From Ryuthela nishihirai (lineage: Eukaryota; Arthropoda; Arachnida; Araneae; Heptathelidae), in the NCBI GenBank assembly GCA_038380435.1, contig JAWZYU010000663.1, positions 25,472 to 89,471 on the forward strand: 64,000 nucleotides of DNA, read 5' to 3'. The notes beneath the pieces are model-generated. The model had not been told where the DNA came from and did not search any database. It saw only the letters and a program-made list of their open reading frames with translations. Below are positions 53,701-64,000 of this stretch, in pieces (positions within the stretch are counted from its first letter, which is position 1; each line of letters starts with the position of its first letter). The translations under genes and the position numbers were made by a program.

Positions 53701-56700
53701 TGTTCGAGAATTAGTTACGATGTTGGGGAGAGGGGTGACCGAGATTTCGTTTGTTTCTAGGAGTGTTCGAGAATTAGTTTCGATGTGTGGGGGAGGGGTG
53801 ACCGAGATTTAGTTTGTTTCTAGGAGTGTTCGAGAATTAGTTTCGATGTTGGGGAGAGGGGTGACCGAGATTTAGTTTGTTTCTAGGAGTGTTCGAGAAT
53901 TGGTTTCGATGTGTGGGGGAGGGGTGACCGAGATTTCGTTTGTTTCTAGGAGTGTTCGAGAATTAGTTTCGATGTGTGGGGGAGGGGTGACCGAGATTTA
54001 GTTTGTTTCTAGGAGTGTTCGAGAATTAGTTTCGATGTGTGGGGGAGGGGTGACCGAGATTTAGTTTGTTTCTAGGAGTGTTCGAGAATTAGTTTCGATG
54101 TGTGGGGGAGGGGTGACCGAGATTTAGTTTGTTTCTAGGAGTGTTCGAGAATTAGTTTCGATGTGTGGGGGAGGGGTGACCGAGATTTCGTTTGTTTCTA
54201 GGAGTGTTCGAGAATTAGTTTCGATGTGTGGGGGAGGGGTGACCGAGATTTAGTTTGTTTCTAGGAGTGTTCGAGAATTAGTTTCGATGTTGGGGAGAGG
54301 GGTGACCGAGATTTAGTTTGTTTCTAGGAGTGTTCGAGAATTAGTTTCGATGTGTGGGGGAGGGGTGACCGAGATTTCGTTTGTTTCTAGGAGTGTTCGA
54401 GAATTAGTTTCGATGTGTGGGGGAGGGGTGACCGAGATTTCGTTTGTTTCTAGGAGTGTTCGAGAATTAGTTTCGATGTGTGGGGGAGGGGTGACCGAGA
54501 TTTAGTTTGTTTCTAGGAGTGTTCGAGAATTAGTTACGATGTTGGGGAGAGGGGTGACCGAGATTTCGTTTGTTTCTAGGAGTGTTCGAGAATTAGTTTC
54601 GATGTGTGGGGGAGGGGTGACCGAGATTTAGTTTGTTTCTAGGAGTGTTCGAGAATTAGTTTCGATGTTGGGGAGAGGGGTGACCGAGATTTAGTTTGTT
54701 TCTAGGAGTGTTCGAGAATTAGTTTCGATGTGTGGGGGAGGGGTGACCGAGATTTCGTTTGTTTCTAGGAGTGTTCGAGAATTAGTTTCGATGTGTGGGG
54801 GAGGGGTGACCGAGATTTAGTTTGTTTCTAGGAGTGTTCGAGAATTAGTTTCGATGTGTGGGGGAGGGGTGACCGAGATTTAGTTTGTTTCTAGGAGTGT
54901 TCGGGAATTAGTTTCGATGTGTGGGGGAGGGGTGACCGAGATTTAGTTTGTTTCTAGGAGTGTTCGAGAATTAGTTTCGATGTGTGGGGGAGGGGTGACC
55001 GAGATTTAGTTTGTTTCTAGGAGTGTTCGAGAATTAATTTCGATGTGTGGGGGAGGGGTGACCGAGATTTCGTTTGTTTCTAGGAGTGTTCGAGAATTAG
55101 TTTCGATGTGTGGGGGAGGGGTGACCGAGATTTAGTTTGTTTCTAGGAGTGTTCGAGAATTAGTTTCGATGTGTGGGGGAGGGGTGACCGAGATTTAGTT
55201 TGTTTCTAGGAGTGTTCGAGAATTAGTTTCGATGTGTGGGGGAGGGGTGACCGAGATTTAGTTTGTTTCTAGGAGTGTTCGAGAATTAGTTTCGATGTGT
55301 GGGGGAGGGGTGACCGAGATTTCGTTTGTTTCTAGGAGTGTTCGAGAATTAGTTACGATGTTGGGGAGAGGGGTGACCGAGATTTCGTTTGTTTCTAGGA
55401 GTGTTCGAGAATTAGTTTCGATGTGTGGGGGAGGGGTGACCGAGATTTCGTTTGTTTCTAGGAGTGTTCGAGAATTAGTTTCGATGCGTGGGGGAGGGGT
55501 GACCGAGATTTAGTTTGTTTCTAGAAGTGTTCGAGAATTAGTTTCGATGTGTGGGGGAGGGGTGACCGAGATTTAGTTTGTTTCTAGGAGTGTTCGAGAA
55601 TTAGTTTCGATGTGTGGGGGAGGGGTGACCGAGATTTCGTTTGTTTCTAGGAGTGTTCGAGAATTAGTTACGATGTTGGGGAGAGGGGTGACCGAGATTT
55701 CGTTTGTTTCTAGGAGTGTTCGAGAATTAGTTTCGATGTGTGGGGGAGGGGTGACCGAGATTTAGTTTGTTTCTAGGAGTGTTCGAGAATTAGTTTCGAT
55801 GTGTGGGGGAGGGGTGACCGAGATTTAGTTTGTTTCTAGGAGTGTTCGAGAATTAGTTTCGATGTGTGGGGGAGGGGTGACCGAGATTTAGTTTGTTTCT
55901 AGGAGTGTTCGAGAATTAGTTTCGATGTGTGGGGGAGGGGTGACCGAGATTTCGTTTGTTTCTAGGAGTGTTCGAGAATTAGTTTCGATGTGTGGGGGAG
56001 GGGTGACCGAGATTTAGTTTGTTTCTAGGAGTGTTCGAGAATTAGTTTCGATGTGTGGGGGAGGGGTGACCGAGATTTAGTTTGTTTCTAGGAGTGTTCG
56101 AGAATTAGTTTCGATGTGTGGGGGAGGGGTGACCGAGATTTAGTTTGTTTCTAGGAGTGTTCGAGAATTAGTTTCGATGTGTGGGGGAGGGGTGACCGAG
56201 ATTTCGTTTGTTTCTAGGAGTGTTCGAGAATTAGTTACGATGTTGGGGAGAGGGGTGACCGAGATTTCGTTTGTTTCTAGGAGTGTTCGAGAATTAGTTT
56301 CGATGTGTGGGGGAGGGGTGACCGAGATTTCGTTTGTTTCTAGGAGTGTTCGAGAATTAGTTTCGATGTGTGGGGCAGGGGTGACCGAGATTTAGTTTGT
56401 TTCTAGGAGTGTTCGAGAATTAGTTACGATGTTGGGGAGAGGGGTGACCGAGATTTCGTTTGTTTCTAGGAGTGTTCGAGAATTAGTTTCGATGTGTGGG
56501 GGAGGGGTGACCGAGATTTAGTTTGTTTCTAGGAGTGTTCGAGAATTAGTTTCGATGTGTGGGGGAGGGGTGACCGAGATTTAGTTTGTTTCTAGGAGTG
56601 TTCGAGAATTAGTTTCGATGTGTGGGGGAGGGGTGACCGAGATTTCGTTTGTTTCTAGGAGTGTTCGAGAATTAGTTACGATGTTGGGGAGAGGGGTGAC

Positions 56701-59700
56701 CGAGATTTCGTTTGTTTCTAGGAGTGTTCGAGAATTAGTTTCGATGTGTGGGGGAGGGGTGACCGAGATTTAGTTTGTTTCTAGGAGTGTTCGAGAATTA
56801 GTTTCGATGTGTGGGGGAGGGGTGACCGAGATTTAGTTTGTTTCTAGGAGTGTTCGAGAATTAGTTTCGATGTGTGGGGGAGGGGTGACCGAGATTTAGT
56901 TTGTTTCTAGGAGTGTTCGAGAATTAGTTTCGATGTGTGGGGGAGGGGTGACCGAGATTTAGTTTGTTTCTAGGAGTGTTCGAGAATTAGTTTCGATGTG
57001 TGGGGGAGGGGTGACCGAGATTTCGTTTGTTTCTAGGAGTGTTCGAGAATTAGTTACGATGTTGGGGAGAGGGGTGACCGAGATTTCGTTTGTTTCTAGG
57101 AGTGTTCGAGAATTAGTTTCGATGTTGGGGGGAGGGGTGACCGAGATTTCGTTTGTTTCTAGGAGTGTTCGAGAATTAGTTTCGATGTGTGGGGGAGGGG
57201 TGACCGAGATTTAGTTTGTTTCTAGGAGTGTTCGAGAATTAGTTACGATGTTGGGGAGAGGGGTGACCGAGATTTCGTTTGTTTCTAGGAGTGTTCGAGA
57301 ATTAGTTTCGATGTGTGGGGGAGGGGTGACCGAGATTTAGTTTGTTTCTAGGAGTGTTCGAGAATTAGTTTCGATGTGTGGGGGAGGGGTGACCGAGATT
57401 TAGTTTGTTTCTAGGAGTGTTCGAGAATTAGTTTCGATGTGTGGGGGAGGGGTGACCGAGATTTCGTTTGTTTCTAGGAGTGTTCGAGAATTAGTTACGA
57501 TGTTGGGGAGAGGGGTGACCGAGATTTAGTTTGTTTCTAGGAGTGTTCGAGAATTAGTTTCGATGTGTGGGGGAGGGGTGACCGAGATTTAGTTTGTTTC
57601 TAGGAGTGTTCGAGAATTAGTTTCGATGTGTGGGGGAGGGGTGACCGAGATTTAGTTTGTTTCTAGGAGTGTTCGAGAATTAGTTACGATGTTGGGGAGA
57701 GGGGTGACCGAGATTTCGTTTGTTTCTAGGAGTGTTCGAGAATTAGTTTCGATGTGTGGGGGAGGGGTGACCGAGATTTAGTTTGTTTCTAGGAGTGTTC
57801 AAGAATTAGTTTCGATGTGTGGGGGAGGGGTGACCGAGATTTAGTTTGTTTCTAGGAGTGTTCGAGAATTAGTTTCGATGTGTGGGGGAGGGGTGACCGA
57901 GATTTAGTTTGTTTCTAGGAGTGTTCGAGAATTAGTTACGATGTTGGGGAGAGGGGTGACCGAGATTTAGTTTGTTTCTAGGAGTGTTCGAGAATTAGTT
58001 TCGATGTTTGGGGGGGGAGGGGTGACCGAGATTTCGTTTGTTTCTAGGAGTGTTCGAGAATTAGTTTCGATGTGTGGGGGAGGGGTGACCGAGATTTAGT
58101 TTGTTTCTAGGAGTGTTCGAGAATTAGTTTCGATGTGTGGGGGAGGGGTGACCGAGATTTCGTTTGTTTCTAGGAGTGTTCGAGAATTAGTTTCGATGTG
58201 TGGGGGAGGGGTGACCGACATTTAGTTTGTTTCTAGGAGTGTTCGAGAATTAGTTTCGATGTGTGGGGGAGGGGTGACCGAGATTTAGTTTGTTTCTAGG
58301 AGTGTTCGAGAATTAGTTTCGATGTGTGGGGGAGGGGTGACCGAGATTTAGTTTGTTTCTAGGAGTGTTCGAGAATTAGTTTCGATGTGTGGTTGAGGGG
58401 TGACCGAGATTTCGTTTGTTTCTAGGAGTGTTCGAGAATTAGTTACGATGTTGGGGAGAGGGGTGACCGAGATTTAGTTTGTTTCTAGGAGTGTTCGAGA
58501 ATTAGTTTCGATGTGTGGGGGAGGGGTGACCGAGATTTAGTTTGTTTCTAGGAGTGTTCGAGAATTAGTTTCGATGTGTGGGGGAGGGGTGACCGAGATT
58601 TAGTTTGTTTCTAGGAGTGTTCGAGAATTAGTTACGATGTTGGGGAGAGGGGTGACCGAGATTTAGTTTGTTTCTAGGAGTGTTCGAGAATTAGTTTCGA
58701 TGTTTGGGGGGGGGGGGTGACGGAGATTTCGTTTGTTTCTAGGAGTGTTCGAGAATTAGTTTCGATGTGTGGGGAAGGGGTGACCGAGATTTAGTTTGTT
58801 TCTAGGAGTGTTCGAGAATTAGTTTCGATGTGTGGGGGAGGGGTGACCGAGATTTCGTTTGTTTCTAGGAGTGTTCGAGAATTAGTTTCGATGTGTGGGG
58901 GAGGGGTGACCGAGATTTAGTTTGTTTCTAGGAGTGTTCGAGAATTAGTTTCGATGTGTGGGGGAGGGGTGACCGAGATTTAGTTTGTTTCTAGGAGTGT
59001 TCGAGAATTAGTTACGTTGTTGGGGAGAGGGGTGACCGAGATTTAGTTTGTTTCTAGGAGTGTTCGAGAATTAGTTTCGATGTTGGGGGGAGGGGTGACC
59101 GAGATTTAGTTTGTTTCTAGGAGTGTTCGAGAATTAGTTTCAATGTGTGGGGGAGGGGTGACCGAGATTTAGTTTGTTTCTAGGAGTGTTCGAGAATTAG
59201 TTTCGATGTTTGAGGGGGGAGGGGTGACCGAGATTTCGTTTGTTTCTAGGAGTGTTCGAGAATTAGTTTCGATGTGTGGGGGAGGGGTGACCGAGATTTC
59301 GTTTGCTTCTAGGAGTGTTCGAGAATTAGTTTCGATGTTTGGGGGGGGGGAGGGGTGACCGAGATTTCGTTTGTTTCTAGGAGTGTTCGAGAATTAGTTT
59401 CGATGTTTGGGGGGGGGAGCGGTGACCGAGATTTCGTTTGTTTCTAGGAGTGTTCGAGAATTAGTTTCGATGTTTGGGGGGGGGGGGAGCGGTGACCGAG
59501 ATTTCGTTTGTTTCTAGGAGTGTTCGAGAATTAGTTTCGATGTGTGGGGGAGGGGTGACCGAGATTTAGTTTGTTTCTAGGAGTGTTCGAGAATTAGTTT
59601 CGATGTTTGGGGGGGGGGGGGAGCGGTGACCGAGATTTCGTTTGTTTCTAGGAGTGTTCGAGAATTAGTTTCGATGTGTGGGGGAGGGGTGACCGAGATT

Positions 59701-59752
59701 TAGTTTGTTTCTAGCGGGGTTCGAGAATTAGTTTCGATGTTGGGGGAAGGGA
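47800..59752 (+). repeat. 12-kb satellite, 63-bp unit, about 190 copies
   Basis: Unit ACCGAGATTTCGTTTGTTTC, TAGGAGTGTTCGAGAATTAG, TTTCGATGTGTGGGGGAGGG, GTG (63 bp). Three main switches vary together: ATTTCG/ATTTAG, TTTCGATG/TTACGATG and GTGTGGGGGAGG/GTTGGGGAGAGG. They form higher-order patterns; for example the same four-unit pattern starts at 55,295, 56,177 and 56,996 (14 and 13 units apart). The left 500 bp (47,800-48,300) are decayed. The right edge (59,190-59,630) has G-runs up to 13 or 14. Short frames (about 72 codons) are open only where ATTTCG variants adjoin, and are not genes. Confidence 0.97.
52564..53460 (+). repeat. Block duplicated about 5.23 kb away in the 63-bp satellite
   Basis: Rare changes recur in order at a fixed distance: GTTCAAGAATT at 52,564 and 57,797, GATGTTTGGGGGGG at 52,770 and 58,004, GACCGACATTT at 52,981 and 58,213. 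The order of variants after these also agrees until about 53,460 and 58,690. The duplicate is therefore at about 57,797-58,690. Confidence 0.88.
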
Positions 59753-59757
59753 TGACA

Positions 59758-59917
59758 ATAAGTTGAGTTAGGTTGTTTTACCTCTGAGTGGCACTTTTTT
59801 TGCACACAATGGGTTAAATGGCCAGGTCGCAAAGACCACTAGGGCTTAGAGAAATTTGCTGGGTTAGAGACCACTAGGGCTTAGAGAAATTTGAGGGGGC
59901 ACATAACAGTTTTTGGG
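59758..59917 (-). mobile_element. SINE-M 3' fragment with local duplication
   Basis: Antisense GTTAGGTTGTTTTACCTCTG to GGCCAGGTCGCAAAG. ACCACTAGGGCTTAGAGAAA occurs twice (about 59,836 and 59,870). Confidence 0.8.
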
Positions 59918-60303
59918 TTGTTTGGGTTGTTTTACCTCTGAGCGGCACTTTTTTGCACACCATGAGCTAAATGGGCATGTCACAAGGACCCCGAAAGTTC
60001 AGAGAAGGTTGGGGGAGTTGACCCACTGGAATAGCTGTTGGGAGACAGATGGTAGCCTCCCGTCAAAGCCATACAGTATGTTCTTTAACGTGCACAGGGT
60101 ATGGCTCTCCCGCCCACGGGGCCATGGCTTAACGTCCCATCCGACGGACAGCGGCCTTTCCAAGCCATCGGTGTCCCCTACTCCCCGTGGGCAAGGCTGG
60201 GAATTTTGCGGAGGTAAATATCAATGCTGACCCAACTGGGACTCGAACCTGGGAACTACAGATTACGAGCCTGGCGCGCAACCGACTGAGCCACCCCCTC
60301 CCC
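59918..60303 (-). mobile_element. SINE-M, full length
   Basis: Complete antisense copy. CACATAACA lies near both sides (59,899 and 60,304), a possible target duplication with some extra bases at the left. Confidence 0.88.
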
Positions 60304-60637
60304 ACACATAACATGGTATTTATGTTTTGGTAAAACTGTGAGCGTATCATAAGCTGTCATTATCGGGTTCAGAATGTTGGCATTTTCTCCCATTTCCAGT
60401 AATCAGAGTTTATTGAGCTTTCTCAGGCCATTGGTTTCGCAGAATCTTTCCACTTGTGTGTGGACAGAGGTATTTCACACCAGAAAGCGACAATCGCTCG
60501 TTTCCCACGGTGGCCAGTAGCTCTTCTTCAGACGACGTAACTTCCTGTGTCGCGAGAGTTATGAACGGAAGGAAACAGTGCGCATGACACGCAGGAGGAA
60601 AGAAACAGAGCATTCTTTATTAAACGCAAATTGAGAG
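60304..60637. other. Spacer without recognised gene
   Basis: Mixed-composition DNA with a 67-codon minus-strand frame lacking known motifs. Nothing supported. Confidence 0.4.
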
Positions 60638-61026
60638 GGGGAGGGACTCAGTCGGTAGCGTGCTAGGCTCGTAATCTGCAGCTCCAGACTTGAGTCCCAG
60701 CTGAGCCAGCGTTGAGGTTTTTTTTCTCAACGCTGGCTCAGCTGATTCCCCGCCTACCCACGGTCAGTTGGGAACACCGATGGTCTTGGAATGGCCGCCG
60801 TCCATCAGATGGGACATTAAGATGTGTCGCCGTTTGAGAGAGACATACACTATGCACATTAAAGAACATGCTGGATGGCTTTGACAGGATGTTACCATCT
60901 ATCTCCAATAGCTGTTCAGTGGGACACCTCCCCCAACCTTCTCTGAGCCTTCGGGATCCTTGTGACTCGGCCATTTAACCATTTGTGTGTAAAAAAAGTG
61001 CCGCTCAGAGGTAAAACAATCCAACT
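60638..61026 (+). mobile_element. SINE-M, diverged, with internal inverted duplication
   Basis: Head GGGAGGGACTCAGTCGGTAG, box B altered (AGACTTGAGTCCC). At 60,698-60,744 the piece CAGCTGAGCCAGCGTTGAG is followed, after 9 bases, by its perfect inverse, replacing the normal ATTTATCTCCGCAAAA. Confidence 0.88.
60698..60744. repeat. Perfect 19-bp inverted repeat inside a SINE
   Basis: Arms 60,698-60,716 and 60,726-60,744 with a G/T loop. The right arm has no counterpart in other SINE copies, so it was newly made from the left arm. Confidence 0.93.
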
Positions 61027-61168
61027 TATTCTACTATGGTGACTCATTTTTTTTAATAATAATAATAATAATCTTTATTCATATTCATGTTAGTTATACA
61101 AAAGTTTAAACAAATGACCCGCAAAGCATCTGCTTATCTGCAGGAGAGGAGAATAATAACGTTACATG

Positions 61169-61561
61169 GGGGCGGGGGTGGCTCAGTCGGTAGCGCGCCA
61201 GGCTCGTAATCTGTAGTTCCCAGGTTCGAGTCCCAGCTGGGTCAGCGTTGAGATTTATCTCCGCAAAATTCCCCGCCCTGCCCACGGTCAGTAGGGGACA
61301 CCGATGGGCTTGAAAAGGCCGCCGTCCGTCGGATTGGACGTTAAGCCGTGGCCCCGTGTGCGGGAGAGCTATACCCTGTGCACGTTAAAGAACACGCTGG
61401 ATGGCCTTGACGGGAGGCTACCATCTCTCTCCCAACAGCTGTTCCAGTGGGTCCCCTCCCCCAACCCCTTCTCTGAGCCTTCGGGGTCCTTGTGACCTGG
61501 CCATTTAGCCCATGGTGTGCAAAAAAGTGCCGCTCAGAGGTAAAACAACTCAACCCAACCC
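61169..61561 (+). mobile_element. SINE-M, full length with 12-bp target-site duplication, in LINE-2 3' UTR
   Basis: TAACGTTACATG at 61,157-61,168 and 61,562-61,573. Complete copy with tail CAACTCAACCCAACC. It dates after the LINE. Confidence 0.96.
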
Positions 61562-61654
61562 TAACGTTACATGAAAATACATAAAATATAGTTTAACACA
61601 ATGTCATCCAATTATGTGAATTTCAGTGGAAGCTCCATTGGGGTGGTTCAAATT

Positions 61655-62429
61655 TTTCAATTAAATTTAATGCCTAGAAGAAAATTTTTCGTGTTATTTT
61701 TGATTTCTTTAAAATTGTTTAATAAAATAATTTCCCTTGGCAGTTGATTGAACATGCAAGGTATTGTATATGCCCTTGGATCCGCTCTCTTTGTACCCCT
61801 ATTCCCAAAATTGTTTAATATTTTTGGAAGTTGGAAATAATTTTTGGATTGTAACCTTGTGTTTTTCCCATGAGAGATTTTTGATTTAAATTGATTATCA
61901 AAAAATATTTTAAAATGATGCTGTTTTTGTAAAGGTTGTGAAAAGAAAGTATGCCTAGATAATTTAGTCTTTCTTCGCTATGGTAAAATGAATTTTTTAA
62001 GTTGTATGGGATTATATTTTTAGCAATGGATGATTGAATAGTTTCTATTTTCTTTATGTTTGTGAGGTTAGTTGAGCCGTATATTGTCAAACCATAGGTC
62101 AATATAGATTCACAGATAGCTTTGTAAACCAAAATACATGTATGTGTGCTTGCAACAAATTGTAGTTTGCAAAGTTTAGATGCACATAGACGCAATTTCC
62201 CTGCTAACTTTTGAATATGTGTATTCCATCGGAAGGTTGCTTCCAGGTAAAGTCCAAGATATTTATGGCTCTCAACACGCTCAATAACATCACAGTCGCA
62301 GCAGTCAGGGTCATGAATTATCATGATGTGGGGACACAAGGGTTCGTGGTTTTTTATTGCATAAGATGAGAAGAGATCATAGTATCCTGGTGAATGAAAG
62401 CTCATCCATTTGGTTTTTTCTGAGTTTAT
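61655..62429 (-). pseudogene. LINE-2 reverse transcriptase, C-terminal region
   Basis: Starts at INSEKTKWMSFHS (typical LN-KT-M-F after the palm), then VESHKYLGLYLEATFRWNTH, ILTYGLTIYGST, ending after a frameshift near 61,805 with AYTIPCMFNQLPREIILLNN and FKEIKNNTKNFLLG. A frameshift and stop at about 62,430 separate it from the core. No RNase H motif. Confidence 0.86.
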
Positions 62430-62975
62430 TTAAATACGATTAATGTTAGACCAGTAAATAATTTTGTTAAAATCATCCTGTGTATCTCGGACTGCGTCTC
62501 CTATATTGTGATTCACGTTAACCAAGGCGGTGTCATCAGCATATATATAAAGAGAGCCCTTCAGTTTAAGGTTAGCTAGATCATTAATATAAATAATGAA
62601 TAAAAGCGGACCTAAAATTGATCCTTGTGGAACACCAGTGTACACTGTTCTCTTCTCACTAAAAACGCCATTAATTTTGGTAACATGCACTCTGTTTTTT
62701 AAATAATTTTCAAACCATTTAAGGGTAATACCTCGGACACCATAAATATACAATTTTTGAAGTAAAATATCGTGATCCAACGTATCAAATGCCTTACAAA
62801 AGTCCAGAAAGATAGCTGCTGCTTTTTTTCCGTTGTTTAAAGTTCCATTAATGACGTCAGAAAACTCCGTTAAAAGTGTAATTGTATTTTTACCTTTTTG
62901 GAAACCATATTGCTTTTCACTAATAATGTTATGTTTTTTCAAGAAATTGGCTAGAACACTGCTGTCCAACTTCTC
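62430..62975 (-). pseudogene. LINE-2 reverse transcriptase, catalytic core
   Basis: Shows QYGFQKGKNTITLL, AAAIFLDFCKAFDTLDHDIL (first palm aspartate), WFENYLKNR, YTGVPQGSILGPLLFIIYIN and YADDTALV (catalytic pair). All main RT motifs are present, so this is the best preserved piece of protein in the window. Interrupted upstream at EKLDSSVL by an insertion. Confidence 0.93.
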
Positions 62976-63379
62976 TAAGACCGCGGGCCATTTTTTCTTT
63001 TGCCAGTAATCCGCCCCCCCCCCCAAAAAAAAAAAAAAAAAAAAGAAAATAGAACAGGATAGATAATTCAAAAGTCAGTTCATATCACCTCAAAAATTTA
63101 TTTTATTTATACGAAAAACAATAAGTAATAATAAACTAATATAAATTTTCTAAACCTTATCAAATATTTAAATAAATTTAATGAGAGTATTGTGGTCGTA
63201 GTTGTTGGGCGTTAAGAATAGAATGAGTAAGTTGAAATAATGCAAAAGCAATTGCAAATAGAATGAGTAAGTTGAAGACTGCATATCAAGTAAAGTAATA
63301 TAAGTTGACAAAAAATTATAAGGTGGATTACAGATATTAATTTTAAATTTCAAATAAAAACATTAGCTACATATCATTC
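62976..63379. mobile_element. AT-rich insertion in LINE-2, class unknown
   Basis: The LINE coding sequence is broken between LKILE (63,380 on) and KLDSS (62,975), and joins in frame if this piece is removed. It begins TAAGACCGCGGGCCATTTTT, has C and A runs at 63,007-63,044 and a repeated AGAATGAGTAAGTTGAA (about 63,220 and 63,258). CCGCGGGCCA recalls some hAT ends, but no inverse end or target duplication is visible. Confidence 0.65.
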
Positions 63380-63950
63380 AAGTATTTTGAGAAGAACGGG
63401 TAATATGGCAATGGGCCTATAGTTAGTGCAGTCGGATTTAGTTCCACTTTTGTAAATTGGTCTTAGAATAGCAATTTTGAGTTTATTAGGGATGTTTCCT
63501 GTAGATATACTTTCATTGATAAAGTTTGTCACGAGATCAGCTAAGGAGGTTTTGCATGCTTTAATGTGCTTTATGTGTACCTGATCGTATCCACATGATT
63601 TTCTTTCATTTAAGTCACTTAGAATTTTGAAAGTTTCTTGTTTTGAGATGGGAGGAATAAAAAATGAGGGAAAAGAAGGTTGGATACGTTTAGGAACTGT
63701 AGAGAGATTCTTTATACGGTTATCGTCTCTAAGATTGACAATAATGTCTGCAAAGGTGTTGTTAAATTTCTCTGCTGCTTGAGTTTCAGACATACCTTGT
63801 GGCATATTCTTCATGATAAAATCGTCAATGTCAGTTTTAGGTTTATTGTTGATAATTTGGTTGATGAGTTCCCAATTTTGCTTTGGATTATTTTTACAAG
63901 ACTCAAATTGTTTGAAGTAATATTTTTTGCTTTTCCTAACTAATAAGGGA
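63374..63950 (-). pseudogene. LINE-2 ORF2 portion before the RT core
   Basis: Open frame reading NNPKQNWELINQIINNKPK, then NERKSCGYDQVHIKHIKACK, then LKIAILRPIYKSGTKSDCTN and YRPIAILPVLLKILE, the normal RT entry motifs. Continues to about 63,950, then unclear. Its 5' part is outside. Confidence 0.9.
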
Positions 63951-64000
63951 CGTGACTGTGTTTCTTAAGTTTGTGTAGAGTAATTTAAAATTTCTGTTTC

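Larger units (their letters stand above)
61053..64000 (-). mobile_element. Decayed non-LTR retrotransposon (LINE-2 of window), 5' end beyond the edge
   Basis: Minus strand. 3' end at AATAAAGATTATTATTATTA (61,053-61,083), then 3' UTR with a SINE-M in it, then ORF2 from about 61,655 to the right edge. An approximately 400-bp AT-rich insertion splits the RT region. Jockey/CR1-like by motif order. Its clade and relation to LINE-1 at 11,133 need a tree; the two differ in sequence and in tail repeat (ATT against TTGA). Confidence 0.88.

Noticed and set aside
55295..57214. 21-residue-repeat peptides in the 63-bp satellite
   Set aside because: The frame is stopped wherever ATTTAG replaces ATTTCG, which is the commoner state.
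47800..59752. Telomeric or quadruplex-forming repeat
   Set aside because: The 63-bp unit has only two or so G-runs and no telomere-type hexamer or pentamer. Intramolecular quadruplexes would need runs from more than one unit, except at the expanded edge.

Overview
The window is eukaryotic, non-coding and almost wholly built of repeats. I find no intact host protein gene. Non-LTR retrotransposon remains, tRNA-derived SINEs with target-site duplications (TSDs), hAT-like and TA-flanked MITEs, and kilobase-scale satellites point to an animal, probably an invertebrate. An arthropod, possibly an arachnid, is my guess, but nothing here fixes the taxon.

Layout. 1-5,335: short flank, then a 21-bp-based satellite with a 213-bp higher-order unit. 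5,938-7,520: 29-bp satellite. 7,600-9,354: LINE endonuclease remnant, SINE, and a hAT-like element carrying a 128-bp array. 9,600-15,202: hairpin element, SINEs, foldback element, broken LINE, and a 1.4-kb inverted-repeat element. 15,307-16,897: a hAT-type element with a perfect 8-bp TSD and an internal 29/30-bp array. 17,190-20,260: 94-bp satellite. 20,450-33,530: dense, often nested or multimeric SINEs with MITEs and a 1.2-kb palindrome. 33,780-36,640: 95-bp satellite made from the SINE 3' end. 36,733-39,602: a paralogous segment, MITE, foldback element and SINEs. 39,943-42,969: second hAT-like composite with about 15 copies of the 128-bp unit. 43,765-47,132: SINEs, a 33-bp satellite and a foldback element. 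47,800-59,750: 12-kb 63-bp satellite. 59,758-64,000: SINEs and a decayed LINE running off the right edge.

One SINE family (called SINE-M here, about 387 bp) dominates, with roughly 35 full or partial copies. Its head resembles an elongator tRNA-Met with box A and box B, followed by a conserved core and a 3' end GGTAAAACAACCCAACCC. Several copies have clear 9-13 bp TSDs. One insertion has its empty site preserved in a paralogous segment of the window.

The most interesting pattern is that satellites repeatedly grow from transposon ends: the SINE tail (68-, 95- and about 170-178-bp units), two hAT-like termini (128-bp and 29/30-bp units) and a foldback terminus (33-bp units). Multimeric SINEs flanked by a single TSD pair suggest that multi-module transcripts are retrotransposed as units. 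No dedicated new protein system was found. All coordinates of repeat edges were read by eye and can be off by a few bases.
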